Source of the DNA: CAXSBR01 sp964236495
Lineage (GTDB): Bacteria > Actinomycetota > Actinomycetes > Mycobacteriales > Jatrophihabitantaceae
NCBI GenBank assembly: GCA_964236495.1
Contig: CAXSBR010000002.1
Location: 1-64,000, forward strand
Reading direction: 5' to 3'
DNA length: 64,000 nt
The notes under the pieces were generated by a model. The model was not told where the DNA came from. It searched no databases and saw only the letters and a program-made list of their open reading frames with translations. Made by a program: the position numbers and the translations under genes. Of the stretch, positions 1 through 7,683 are shown piece after piece. The first letter of the stretch is position 1. Each line of letters opens with the position of its first letter.

Positions 1-28
1 CGGATTCGCCAGCCGGGGTCGGCTCCAT
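1..28 (-). CDS. 5' end of an unidentified gene cut by the window edge (divIVA position)
   Basis: An ATG on the minus strand at position 28 follows a good ribosome-binding site (AAGAGGTGA, plus-strand 33-41). Only nine codons remain before the window ends, reading MEPTPAGES. In most actinomycetes the gene after yggT is divIVA (wag31), so this is the expected place for it. The residues visible do not match the usual DivIVA start (MPLTPxDV), so the identity stays open. Confidence 0.25.
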
Positions 29-258
29 GCAGTCACCTCTTCGCTCACGCGTACCCGACGTTATCGACGGGCACAGTCTGGGATGAAACTCAAGAGAAGT
101 TACCGCACGGCGACCGGTAGCACTTTGCGACGGCGGCTAGACGCTCCTGGTACCGATCGGCAGCCCATGCAAAAGGCAGCGGTCACCGCCCACGAACGAA
201 CTACCGCGAGTCCAACTCGTCCCCACGCGTCCCGGCCGGAGCAACAGACGTAAGGCTT

Positions 259-552
259 CTAGCCTGCGGCCAACGTCAGGAACAGGTAGCGCAAGAGATA
301 GACGCTGAACAGCAGCAGCCACACCGAGAGATCGATGCTGATGGCGCCCAGTCGCAGCGGTGGGATCAAGCGCCGCAGCGTCTTCACCGGCGGATCGGTA
401 CTCGCATACAACAACTCCAGGCCTACGGCGGCAGAGCCGACGGGACGCCACTGCCGCGCGAACGAGCGCGTCACATCGAGCACCACTCGGGCCAGGATAA
501 GCAGGTAAAGCACCAGCAGTGCCAGCGCTACGGCGGCGAAAACGGTATGCAC
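259..552 (-). CDS. yggT: YggT family membrane protein
   Basis: A 97-residue protein with a hydrophobic segment at residues 3-25 and another at about 73-96, separated by a polar stretch with the motif SxDPPVKxLRRLIPP. This is the YggT family layout, although only one of the usual two repeats is present, as is common in actinomycetes. The protein would lie in the cytoplasmic membrane; its role is not settled, but the gene nearly always accompanies sepF and divIVA. The start is GTG at 552; TACGCT lies 6 nt upstream (plus-strand 559-564), which suggests a leaderless transcript. The gene follows sepF on the same strand with a 99-nt gap. Confidence 0.88.
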   Translation of the reverse strand: MHTVFAAVALALLVLYLLILARVVLDVTRSFARQWRPVGSAAVGLELLYASTDPPVKTLRRLIPPLRLGAISIDLSVWLLLFSVYLLRYLFLTLAAG

Positions 553-558
553 TCGATC

Positions 559-564
559 AGCGTA
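559..564 (-). promoter_or_regulatory. -10 element for leaderless yggT
   Basis: TACGCT (TAnnnT) ends 6 nt before the GTG of yggT, so transcription could start at the start codon. No ribosome-binding site is visible upstream of that GTG. Confidence 0.45.
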
Positions 565-651
565 ACGCCGAGTCAGCGTCGGTACCGGAGCACCGACCGA
601 ACGCCGAAGACCGAGAGATGCGGAACTACTCCGCGTCGCTGGCCTTTCCGG

Positions 652-1230
652 TCAACTTTGGTTGAAGAAACCGTTCTCGGCGATCCGCGCCTTGTCTTGC
701 GCGGTGACGGTGACGTTTTGCGGGCTGAGCAGGAACACCTTCGACGTCACCCGCTCGACACGTCCGTGCAGGCCGAAGGTGAGACCGGCAGCGAAGTCGA
801 CGAGGCGCTTGGCGTCGGTGTCGGCCATCTCGGACAAGTTCATGATCACCGGCGTGCCGGACCGGAAGTGCTCACCGATCGTGACGGCCTCGTTGTAGGT
901 GCGCGGGTGCAGGGTGGTGATGCGATACGCCGGCTGCTCGGCCGGGTAGTCGACATACTCGGTGTAATCCGCCGCGTAGGACTCACCGCGAGAGCCGTCA
1001 TTGGAGTGCGAATCGCCCTTGGAGTCGGAGTGGTCCCACTCGCGCACCGGCTCGACGGCGCGTCCCTGTTCCTGCCGAAGCCGCACCGGACGAGCCGACT
1101 CCTCGGCGGCAGGCTGGCGCAGGGCAGTCGCCCCACGGCTGCCGTAGGAATCGTCGGCATAGCTGTCCTCGTAGGTGTCGTCCTCGGTCAGGCCGAAGAA
1201 CACGCCCATCTTGCGCAAGCTAGCCGCCAT
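652..1230 (-). CDS. sepF: Cell division protein SepF
   Basis: SepF anchors and bundles FtsZ filaments at the membrane and takes the place of FtsA in actinobacteria. The 192-residue protein opens with MAASLRKMGVFFGL, matching the amphipathic membrane-targeting helix of the family. An acidic, low-complexity linker follows (about 20-100), then the SepF domain (about 105-190) with TIGEHFRSGTPVIMNLS and KRLVDFAAGL. The reading frame is open further upstream, but ATG at 1230 is chosen because GGAGGAAAG lies 8 nt before it and it restores the canonical N-terminus. The gene lies between the PLP-homeostasis gene and yggT, the standard order downstream of ftsZ. Confidence 0.95.
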   Translation of the reverse strand: MAASLRKMGVFFGLTEDDTYEDSYADDSYGSRGATALRQPAAEESARPVRLRQEQGRAVEPVREWDHSDSKGDSHSNDGSRGESYAADYTEYVDYPAEQPAYRITTLHPRTYNEAVTIGEHFRSGTPVIMNLSEMADTDAKRLVDFAAGLTFGLHGRVERVTSKVFLLSPQNVTVTAQDKARIAENGFFNQS

Positions 1231-1347
1231 CGATCTTTCCTCCGTTGCTTGACCTGTTCGGGACCTGACGTTTCGGCGAAACTGGGTGGAACTGCGACGT
1301 CGAATCCGCTGCCGCGGTGCGCCGCCCTTGCTCAACTGTTCGCGACG

Positions 1348-2100
1348 CTAGCTCACAACCTGCGGGCGCGGGCCGAGCAACGCCGAACCCAGCCGCAGGT
1401 GTGTCGCACCGGCCGCGACGGCCTCGGCGAAGTCACCGCTCATGCCGGCCGAGATAGCCGTCGCGGCCGGATGCGCGCGCCGGAGGCCGTCGGACAGGGC
1501 GACGAGCCGTTGGAATGCGCGCCGTGGATCGACGCCCAGCGGTGCCACGGCCATCACGCCGGCCAGCTCGAGTCCAGGAGCTGCCGCAATGCGATCGGCC
1601 AGCGCTTCCAGGTCGTCGACCGCTGCGCCGCCGCGCCCCCGCTGCGCGTCGTCAGCGGACTCCCGCTGAATGTCGTCGTCGAGGTCCACCTGGACGAAGG
1701 CCTGCATCGGCGCACGTTCCAGCCGGATGACTGCCTCGTCGAGCGCATCGATGACAGAGTTGCGGTCCAGCGAGTGCACGGCGGCGGCGTAGCGAGCCAC
1801 GGATCGGGCCTTGTTGCTCTGCAGCTGGCCGACGAAGTGCCAGCGGACCGAAACCGAGAGCTCGGCCAGTGTCGCGGCCTTGCTCTTCGCCTCCTGGTCG
1901 CGGTTCTCGCCCAGATCGGCGACGCCCAACTCCACCAGCAGCGCTGCGTCCTCGACGGGAAACGTCTTGGTGATTGCGATCATCGTCAGGTCGGCGGGAT
2001 CGCGGTCGGCTCTGCGCGCGGCTTGGTCGATCGCCGCTCGAACCTCGGTCAACCGCAGCGCCAGCTCGGCGCCGCGGTCGGCCTCGACAGGTGTCGGCAT
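1348..2100 (-). CDS. YggS/PROSC family pyridoxal-phosphate homeostasis protein
   Basis: A 250-residue single-domain alanine-racemase-fold protein that binds PLP and buffers the B6 pool. Lys45, in the motif MIAITKTFP, is the PLP-binding lysine; HFVGQLQSNK and the C-terminal phosphate-binding region SAGMSGDFAEAVAAGATHLRLGSALLG are also typical. It sits 36 nt after ftsZ. The pgeF (YfiH) gene that usually lies between ftsZ and this gene is absent. Family and location are clear; the physiological link to division is not. Confidence 0.93.
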   Translation of the reverse strand: MPTPVEADRGAELALRLTEVRAAIDQAARRADRDPADLTMIAITKTFPVEDAALLVELGVADLGENRDQEAKSKAATLAELSVSVRWHFVGQLQSNKARSVARYAAAVHSLDRNSVIDALDEAVIRLERAPMQAFVQVDLDDDIQRESADDAQRGRGGAAVDDLEALADRIAAAPGLELAGVMAVAPLGVDPRRAFQRLVALSDGLRRAHPAATAISAGMSGDFAEAVAAGATHLRLGSALLGPRPQVVS

Positions 2101-2136
2101 CAGTTTCGCTGCGTGGGTCGAAGCGGTCAGCTCTAC

Positions 2137-3417
2137 TCAGCTTCGCAAAAAGTCCGGCACGTCCAACTCCTCGTCAAGCTCGACCGGCTGGCGCGACCGG
2201 CCCGGCGGAGTCCAACCATTCCCCATTGCCGCTCCAGCCGGGGCCGCTGCCGCGTACTGCACCTGCGGAGCCGGCTGCTGAGCGGCCTGTGCCGGTGCCG
2301 TCTGCGCAGGTGCAGTCTGCACCGGCGCAGTCTGCGCAGCCGGCTGAGACGGTCTCTGCTGGTAGGAGTACGTCGGCTGTGCCTGCTGTGCCTGCTGCGG
2401 CGCTGTGCGGGCGCGCTCGGGCTCCCCAGCGGATTGGCGACGCTGGACGTCGACCTTCTTGTACGGCAGCTGGCCGGAGTCGAAGCCTGCGGCGATCACC
2501 GTGATCTTGACTTCGTCGCCCAGCGTGTCGTCGATGACCGCGCCGAAGATGATGTTGGCGTCGGGATGCGCCGAGTCCGACACCAGTGTTGCAGCTTCGT
2601 TGATCTCGAACAGGCCGAGGTCCGAGCCGCCGTAGATCGACAGCAGGACGCCGCGCGCGCCATCCATGCTCGCCTCGAGCAGTGGGCTCGCGATTGCCAT
2701 CTCCGCCGCGAGCTTTGCCCGGCCTTCCCCCCGCGCCGAGCCGATGCCCATCAGGGCCGATCCGGCGCCGCTCATGACGCTCTTGACGTCGGCGAAGTCC
2801 AGGTTGATCAGGCCGGGCGTCGTGATCAGGTCGGTGATGCCCTGCACACCGGACAGCAGCACCTGGTCAGCACTGCGGAACGCGTCCATCACCGTGACGT
2901 TCGACTCCGAGATCTGCAACAGTCGATCGTTCGGGATCACGATCAGCGTGTCGCACTCGGCGCGCAACGCCTCGATGCCGTCTTCGGCCTGCTGGGCCCG
3001 CTTCTTGCCTTCGAAGCTGAACGGGCGTGTGACGACGCCGATGGTCAACGCACCCAGCTTGCGCGCGATGCTGGCGACGACGGGCGCGCCACCGGTGCCC
3101 GTACCGCCGCCCTCACCCGCGGTGACGAACACCATGTCGGCGCCCTTGAGGACTTCCTCGAGCTCCTCCAGGTGGTCCTCCGCGGCTTGCTTTCCGACGC
3201 CGGGCTGCGCGCCGGCGCCCAGGCCGCGGGTCAGCTCGCGCCCGACGTCGAGCTTGACGTCGGCATCGCTCATCAGCAACGCCTGCGCGTCGGTATTCAC
3301 GGCGATGAACTCGACACCCTTCAAGCCGACTTCGATCATGCGGTTGACGGCGTTGACGCCGCCGCCGCCGACGCCGACGACCTTGATGACGGCCAGGTAG
3401 TTGTGCGGCGCGCTCAT
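2137..3417 (-). CDS. ftsZ: Cell division protein FtsZ
   Basis: Tubulin-like GTPase that forms the Z-ring at midcell. The 426-residue protein has the N-terminal VVGVGGGGVNAVNRM loop, the GTP-binding signature GGGTGTG at 103-109, and the catalytic T7 loop NLDFAD at 205-210. A long Gln/Ala/Pro-rich linker (about 320-400) leads to the C-terminal peptide DVPDFLRS, which binds partners such as SepF. ATG at 3417 is chosen over an in-frame ATG 26 codons upstream because it gives the canonical start MSAPHNYLAVIKVVG and has AAAGG 7 nt upstream. Unusually, ftsQ is not next to it: a 12.5-kb catabolic island intervenes, so ftsZ must rely on a promoter in 3418-3675. Confidence 0.97.
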   Translation of the reverse strand: MSAPHNYLAVIKVVGVGGGGVNAVNRMIEVGLKGVEFIAVNTDAQALLMSDADVKLDVGRELTRGLGAGAQPGVGKQAAEDHLEELEEVLKGADMVFVTAGEGGGTGTGGAPVVASIARKLGALTIGVVTRPFSFEGKKRAQQAEDGIEALRAECDTLIVIPNDRLLQISESNVTVMDAFRSADQVLLSGVQGITDLITTPGLINLDFADVKSVMSGAGSALMGIGSARGEGRAKLAAEMAIASPLLEASMDGARGVLLSIYGGSDLGLFEINEAATLVSDSAHPDANIIFGAVIDDTLGDEVKITVIAAGFDSGQLPYKKVDVQRRQSAGEPERARTAPQQAQQAQPTYSYQQRPSQPAAQTAPVQTAPAQTAPAQAAQQPAPQVQYAAAAPAGAAMGNGWTPPGRSRQPVELDEELDVPDFLRS

Positions 3418-3502
3418 GGGGAGACCTTTCTCGAAGCTGACGGTGCGGGGCAGGTAGCTGGCGGTGCGACCAGCGAACGATGGAGCCGGCAACATTCACC
3501 CT

Positions 3503-3528
3503 CAAGTAGACGCTTATAGTTATGTCAA
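3503..3528 (-). promoter_or_regulatory. AT-rich candidate promoter of ftsZ
   Basis: In the 258-nt gap between ftsZ and the thiolase gene, the minus strand carries a perfect TTGACA (plus-strand 3523-3528) followed by TATAAG (3513-3518) and TACTTG (3503-3508). None of these pairs is spaced at the usual 16-18 nt, so the exact elements are uncertain. It is the only clearly AT-rich patch in the gap. Nothing else was recognised between 3418 and 3675. Confidence 0.35.
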
Positions 3529-3675
3529 CCTGGCGTGATAGAGAAAAGCTAGCTGCGCTCTGCTCGTCGAATGCCGAACTCGGGCACGACACGCCGCAGC
3601 CAAACCCTCCACTCGTGCTGGAGGGACCGGTCTGCTGCTTGGCTCACTGCGCGGCTTGATTGCTCCGCAGCGGGG

Positions 3676-4851
3676 TTACTCGGTGGCTTGGAGCACCAGT
3701 GCGGCGCCCTGACCGCCGCCACCGCAGATGCCGGCTGCACCGATGGCGCCGCTTCCCAACTCGGCCAGACGCCGGGCGAGGTGGCCGGTGATCCGCGCGC
3801 CGGACGCGCCGATCGGATGGCCCAGCGCGATGGCGCCGCCGTTGCTGTTGACCAATGCCGGCTTGACCCCCAGGCGACGAGTGGACTGAACGGCCACGGC
3901 CGCGAACGCCTCGTTGATCTCGACTGCGCGCAGATCCTCGACAGTGCAGCCTGCGTCGGCGAGCGCTGCGAAGATGGCGTTTGCGGGCTGATCGTGCAGG
4001 GTCACATCAGGCCCGGCGACGAACCCCTGGCCCACGATTCGGGCCAGTGCCGCAACGCCTCTGGCGCGAGCGACCTGCTCAGACATGACGACGAGCGCGG
4101 CGGCACCGTCGGTGATCTGCGAGGAGCTGCCGGCAGTGATCGTGCCGCCGGCGCCGAAGGGCGCGCGCAGATCGGCCAGGGTCTCCACGGTGGTCTCGGG
4201 GCGCACGCCGTCGTCCTCGGCGACGGTCGCGGTGCCGCGCCTGGTCTGCACCTCGAAGGGCGCGATCTCGGCGGCCAACGTCGCGCGGCCGGCCGCGGCC
4301 CGCTGGTGCGACAAGGCCGCCCACTGGTCCTGCTCAGCGCGGGTGAGGCCGCGCTCGCCGTTGCCGGCCTCGGTGGACGCGCCCATGGAGCGGTGCTCGA
4401 AGGCGTCGGTGAGGCCGTCGTACTCCATCGTGTCGAGGAACTCCACCGCGCCGTAGCGCTTGCCCGCGTGCGATCCCGGCCACGCGTGCGGCGCCAGACT
4501 CATCGACTCCTGCCCGACTACCACGACGATCTCGGCGCGACCGCGGTCGATCAGGTCGGCCGCATGTGCCACGGCAAGCATGCTGGACAAACAGACCGCG
4601 TTGAGCGTCATCGCGGGCACCGTGAGTCCGATGCCGGCCGCGACCGCGGCCTGACGAACAGGGTTCTGGCCGCACCCCGCCTGCAATACCTGGCCACCGA
4701 GCACGCAATCCACTGCCTCGGGTGTGACGCCGGCGCGCTCCAGGGCGGCGCGAATCGCACCCACGCCGAGTTGGACGGCCGGCACCGCGGCCAGTGCGCC
4801 CATGTACTTGACGAACGGGGTCCGGGCGTAGCCGGCGATCACGGTTGTCAT
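3676..4851 (-). CDS. Acetyl-CoA acyltransferase (thiolase)
   Basis: A 391-residue thiolase that cleaves 3-ketoacyl-CoA with CoA, or condenses acetyl-CoA. The nucleophilic Cys87 lies in NAVCLSSM, His345 in GGAIALGHPIGASG, and the acid/base Cys376 in GICGGGGQGAA; length matches the family. The ATG has GAGGAA 6 nt upstream. It follows the acyl-CoA dehydrogenase gene on the same strand after a 104-nt gap that holds a perfect palindrome. In this cluster it would take the acetoacetyl-CoA or 2-methylacetoacetyl-CoA formed in branched-chain amino acid breakdown to acetyl-CoA; the substrate is inferred from context. Confidence 0.92.
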   Translation of the reverse strand: MTTVIAGYARTPFVKYMGALAAVPAVQLGVGAIRAALERAGVTPEAVDCVLGGQVLQAGCGQNPVRQAAVAAGIGLTVPAMTLNAVCLSSMLAVAHAADLIDRGRAEIVVVVGQESMSLAPHAWPGSHAGKRYGAVEFLDTMEYDGLTDAFEHRSMGASTEAGNGERGLTRAEQDQWAALSHQRAAAGRATLAAEIAPFEVQTRRGTATVAEDDGVRPETTVETLADLRAPFGAGGTITAGSSSQITDGAAALVVMSEQVARARGVAALARIVGQGFVAGPDVTLHDQPANAIFAALADAGCTVEDLRAVEINEAFAAVAVQSTRRLGVKPALVNSNGGAIALGHPIGASGARITGHLARRLAELGSGAIGAAGICGGGGQGAALVLQATE

Positions 4852-4935
4852 AGCGGTTCCTCTGCGGCGTGTTCGGATGTCGAGGTCGAGACAGAACGTA
4901 GCGCCGATGTGGACGCGCGGGTCGTCGGCACGGAG

Positions 4936-4955
4936 CGCCCGACTGCAGTCGGGCG
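4936..4955. terminator. Perfect 20-bp palindrome directly after the acyl-CoA dehydrogenase stop codon
   Basis: CGCCCGACTGCAGTCGGGCG is its own reverse complement and abuts the stop codon of the upstream gene at 4956. As RNA it would form an 8-bp GC-rich stem with a TGCA loop. No U-tract follows, so it could be an actinobacterial tail-less terminator or attenuator, an mRNA processing site, or a protein-binding site controlling the thiolase gene separately. Confidence 0.45.
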
Positions 4956-6158
4956 TCAGAGCGCGTTGAATCCCAGCGAGCGGGCGATCACGCCCAACTG
5001 CACCTCCGTGGTGCCCTCCCCGATCTCGAGGATCTTGGAGTCGCGGTAGTGCCGGGCGACCGGGCTCGAGTTCAGGTAGCCGTAGCCGCCGAGAACCTGT
5101 GCCGCGTCACGCGCGTTGTCCATCGCCGCCTCGCTGCCCAGCAGCTTGGCGATCGACGCCTCCACCTTGAACGGCTTATTTGTGATGATCTTGGCGGCGG
5201 CGTCGTAGTAGGCCAGCCGCGCCGCGTGCACCCGCGCCTGCATCCGCGCGAGCTTGAAGGCAATCGACTGGTTCTCCCCCAGCGTGCGGCCGAACACCCG
5301 TCGGGTGCCGGCGTGTCGAACCGCCTCGTCGAGGCAGCCTTGAGCGGCGCCGACGCAGAGCGCGGCGAAGGCGACCCGGCCCTCGTCGAGGGTCTGCAGG
5401 AAGTTCGCGAAGCCGCGGCCCTGCTCCCCCAGCAGGTTTGCCTCCGGCACGCGCACGCCGTCGAAGATCAGCGGGTGCGTGTCGGAGGTGTGCCAGCCGA
5501 CCTTGTCGTAGGCGGGCAGGGCGGTGAAGCCCGGCGTGGGCACCGGCACCAGGATCGCGGTCAGTTCCTTGCCCACGGTGCCGTCCGCGCGGCGGCTCTC
5601 GCCGGTGACCGCGGTGACGGTGACCAGCCGAGTGATGGCCGCGCCGGAGTTGGTGATGAACTGCTTGGTGCCGTCGATCACCCACTCGCCGTCTTCGCGT
5701 CGGGCGGTGGTGAGCGTTCCGCCCGCGTCCGATCCCGCGTCGGCCTCGGTCAGGCCGAACGCCGCCAGGGCCGTGCCTGAGGCGAGCAACGGCAGCCAGT
5801 CCTGCTTCTGCGCCTCGGTGCCGCGCCGCAGAATCGGCATCATGCCCAGGCCTACCCCGGCCTCGAGCGTCACCGCGATGCTCTGGTCGACCCGGGCGAG
5901 CTGCTCGACGGCCAGGCAGAGCGCGAAGTAGTCGCGTCCGCGCCCGCCGTACTCGACCGGGATCGGCAGGCCGAACAGTCCCATCGAGCCCATCTCGGCG
6001 ATCAGATCCAGCGGCATCTCACGGCGGGTGTCGTAGTCGTAGGCCACCGGTGCGACGCGTTCGTCGGCGAAGTGCGCGACGTCCTCTTTCAGCGCCCGGT
6101 GGAACGCGGGCAGTTCGAAGCCTCGGACGGTGTCCTCGCGGACGGCGGCGTCGGTCAC
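4956..6158 (-). CDS. Acyl-CoA dehydrogenase
   Basis: FAD-dependent alpha,beta-dehydrogenase of acyl-CoA, 400 residues, with the usual N-terminal helical domain, the flavin-contacting FGLTEADAGSDAGGT motif, and the C-terminal helical domain with QVLGGYGYL. Glu381 in EIGEGTTEVQ occupies the catalytic-base position of short/medium-chain and short-branched-chain enzymes. In isovaleryl-CoA dehydrogenases this position is Gly/Ala, so a 2-methylbutyryl-, isobutyryl- or general short-chain substrate fits better. GTG at 6158 is preferred because GGGGAG lies 7 nt upstream; the open frame runs 33 codons further. The gene lies between the BCKDH E2 gene and thiolase, matching the role of fadE19 in the M. 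tuberculosis cluster. Confidence 0.93.
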   Translation of the reverse strand: MTDAAVREDTVRGFELPAFHRALKEDVAHFADERVAPVAYDYDTRREMPLDLIAEMGSMGLFGLPIPVEYGGRGRDYFALCLAVEQLARVDQSIAVTLEAGVGLGMMPILRRGTEAQKQDWLPLLASGTALAAFGLTEADAGSDAGGTLTTARREDGEWVIDGTKQFITNSGAAITRLVTVTAVTGESRRADGTVGKELTAILVPVPTPGFTALPAYDKVGWHTSDTHPLIFDGVRVPEANLLGEQGRGFANFLQTLDEGRVAFAALCVGAAQGCLDEAVRHAGTRRVFGRTLGENQSIAFKLARMQARVHAARLAYYDAAAKIITNKPFKVEASIAKLLGSEAAMDNARDAAQVLGGYGYLNSSPVARHYRDSKILEIGEGTTEVQLGVIARSLGFNAL

Positions 6159-6240
6159 GGTGATGCTCCCCAATGTCGGGCGGTGCGATGTCGGTTGGTA
6201 CGGCACGTCGAATGGTTCAGCGGGTGGGACGCTGGGTGGT

Positions 6241-7683
6241 TCAGAACACGAACGCAAGCGCTGGATTGCTCAACAGCCGGGCGATATCGGCGAGGAACCG
6301 GGCGCCCTGCTCTCCGTCCAGTACGCGATGGTCGACGGTGAGGCTGAGCGTGACCGTGGAGCGCAGCGCGAGCTCGCCACGCCACTCCCACGGGCGCTTG
6401 GCGACCGCGCCGACCGCCAGAATTGCGGCCTGGCCGTCGTGGAGCAGCGGCGTACCGGAGTCGACGCCGAAGACGCCGACGTTGCTCACGGTGACGGTGC
6501 CGCCGGACAGCTCCGTGGGCGTGCTTCGGCCCGAGCGGGCCGTCAGCGCCAGCTCGCCAATGCGGCGCGCGAGACCCGACAGGTTTTCGTGCTGCGCGTC
6601 GCGCAGCACCGGCACAAGCAGCCCGCGCGGCGCTGCGACCGCGACGGCGAGGTGCACATCGCGGAACTGCACGATCTCCTGCGCGGCCTCGTCCCAGCGG
6701 GCGTTGACCTGCCGATGGCGCGCCACGGCGAGGCAGAGCGCGCGACACACGGCCGCGAGGAAGGTGGGCGCACGGCCGTCGGCGTCGCGCTGGCCGTCGA
6801 GCAGTTCGATCGTGGCGGTGACGTCGACGGTGAGAAAGACGGTCACCTGCGGCACCGCGGCGCTGGCGACCATGGCGGCCGCGGTGAACTTGCGCACGCC
6901 GCGAACCGGGAAGCGCTGTACTGCCTGATCGGTTGCGGCGCTGCCGTGCGCCGGTAAGGGTGCAGCGGGCGGAGCGGTCTCGGGCCGGGGTGCCGCGTCG
7001 GCGTCGGCCGTGAGGTCGGCGGACTGCACGTCGGCACGCGTGATCAAGCCGGCTGGTCCGGTTCCCGTGAGGCGCAGCAGGTCGACGCCGAGGGACGCGG
7101 CGAGCTTGCGCACCGGTGGCGTGGCCAGCGGGCTCTGTCCCGGCTGCGGCGCAGGCCATGCAGCGGAGGATGCAACGCGGGCTGCGGAGGGGGCTGTGAA
7201 CCGCCGGGGCCGACGAACCGGGGCTTCGACGGCGTCGGCGACCGCGCCGTAGCCGACCAGGTTTGGCGGCAGCGTCGGTGCAGCAGACTTCTCGGACGCA
7301 GACGACATCGATGCAGTCGCTTGCTCCTGGACTGCTTCCGGTTTGACAAGGGCGTCTACGGGGTCGCGCTCGACAGCTTCCTGCGCCACCACGGGCTCCG
7401 AGGCAGCAACAGGGACATTGTCGATGCCCTCGTCGACAGCCCCCTGATCGATACGAAACGAGACCAGATCCGATCCGACTGCAACCGTGGTTCCGGCCGG
7501 AACGTGTAGCCGCTCGATGACGCCGGCGTACGGCGAGGGCAGCTCCACTGCAGCCTTCGCCGTCTCCACCTCTGCGAGTACCTGATCGAGGTCGACGGTG
7601 TCACCCTCGGCGACCATCCACGTCACTACCTCGCTTTCGGTCAGGCCCTCGCCGAGGTCGGGAAGCCGAAACACCTCGATCAC
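6241..7683 (-). CDS. bkdC: Branched-chain alpha-keto acid dehydrogenase E2 (dihydrolipoamide acyltransferase)
   Basis: The E2 core transfers the acyl group from lipoamide to CoA. The 480-residue protein has one lipoyl domain (residues 1-78, lipoylated Lys43 in VETAKAAVELP), a low-complexity linker, a peripheral-subunit-binding domain (about 155-195, VRKLAASLGVDL) and the catalytic domain from about 250, with His452 in TVDHRVLDG. GTG at 7683 is preceded by GGAGGTG and overlaps the E1beta stop codon (GTGA). The order E1alpha-E1beta-E2 is the classic bkd operon. With the downstream acyl-CoA dehydrogenase this supports branched-chain rather than pyruvate substrates; that assignment is contextual. 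Confidence 0.92.
   Translation of the reverse strand: MIEVFRLPDLGEGLTESEVVTWMVAEGDTVDLDQVLAEVETAKAAVELPSPYAGVIERLHVPAGTTVAVGSDLVSFRIDQGAVDEGIDNVPVAASEPVVAQEAVERDPVDALVKPEAVQEQATASMSSASEKSAAPTLPPNLVGYGAVADAVEAPVRRPRRFTAPSAARVASSAAWPAPQPGQSPLATPPVRKLAASLGVDLLRLTGTGPAGLITRADVQSADLTADADAAPRPETAPPAAPLPAHGSAATDQAVQRFPVRGVRKFTAAAMVASAAVPQVTVFLTVDVTATIELLDGQRDADGRAPTFLAAVCRALCLAVARHRQVNARWDEAAQEIVQFRDVHLAVAVAAPRGLLVPVLRDAQHENLSGLARRIGELALTARSGRSTPTELSGGTVTVSNVGVFGVDSGTPLLHDGQAAILAVGAVAKRPWEWRGELALRSTVTLSLTVDHRVLDGEQGARFLADIARLLSNPALAFVF

Noticed and set aside
547..3519. 990-codon open frame on the plus strand
   Set aside because: It lies opposite sepF, the PLP-homeostasis gene and ftsZ. High GC codon use keeps the antisense frame open; the translation is Arg/Gly/Val-rich and resembles no protein.
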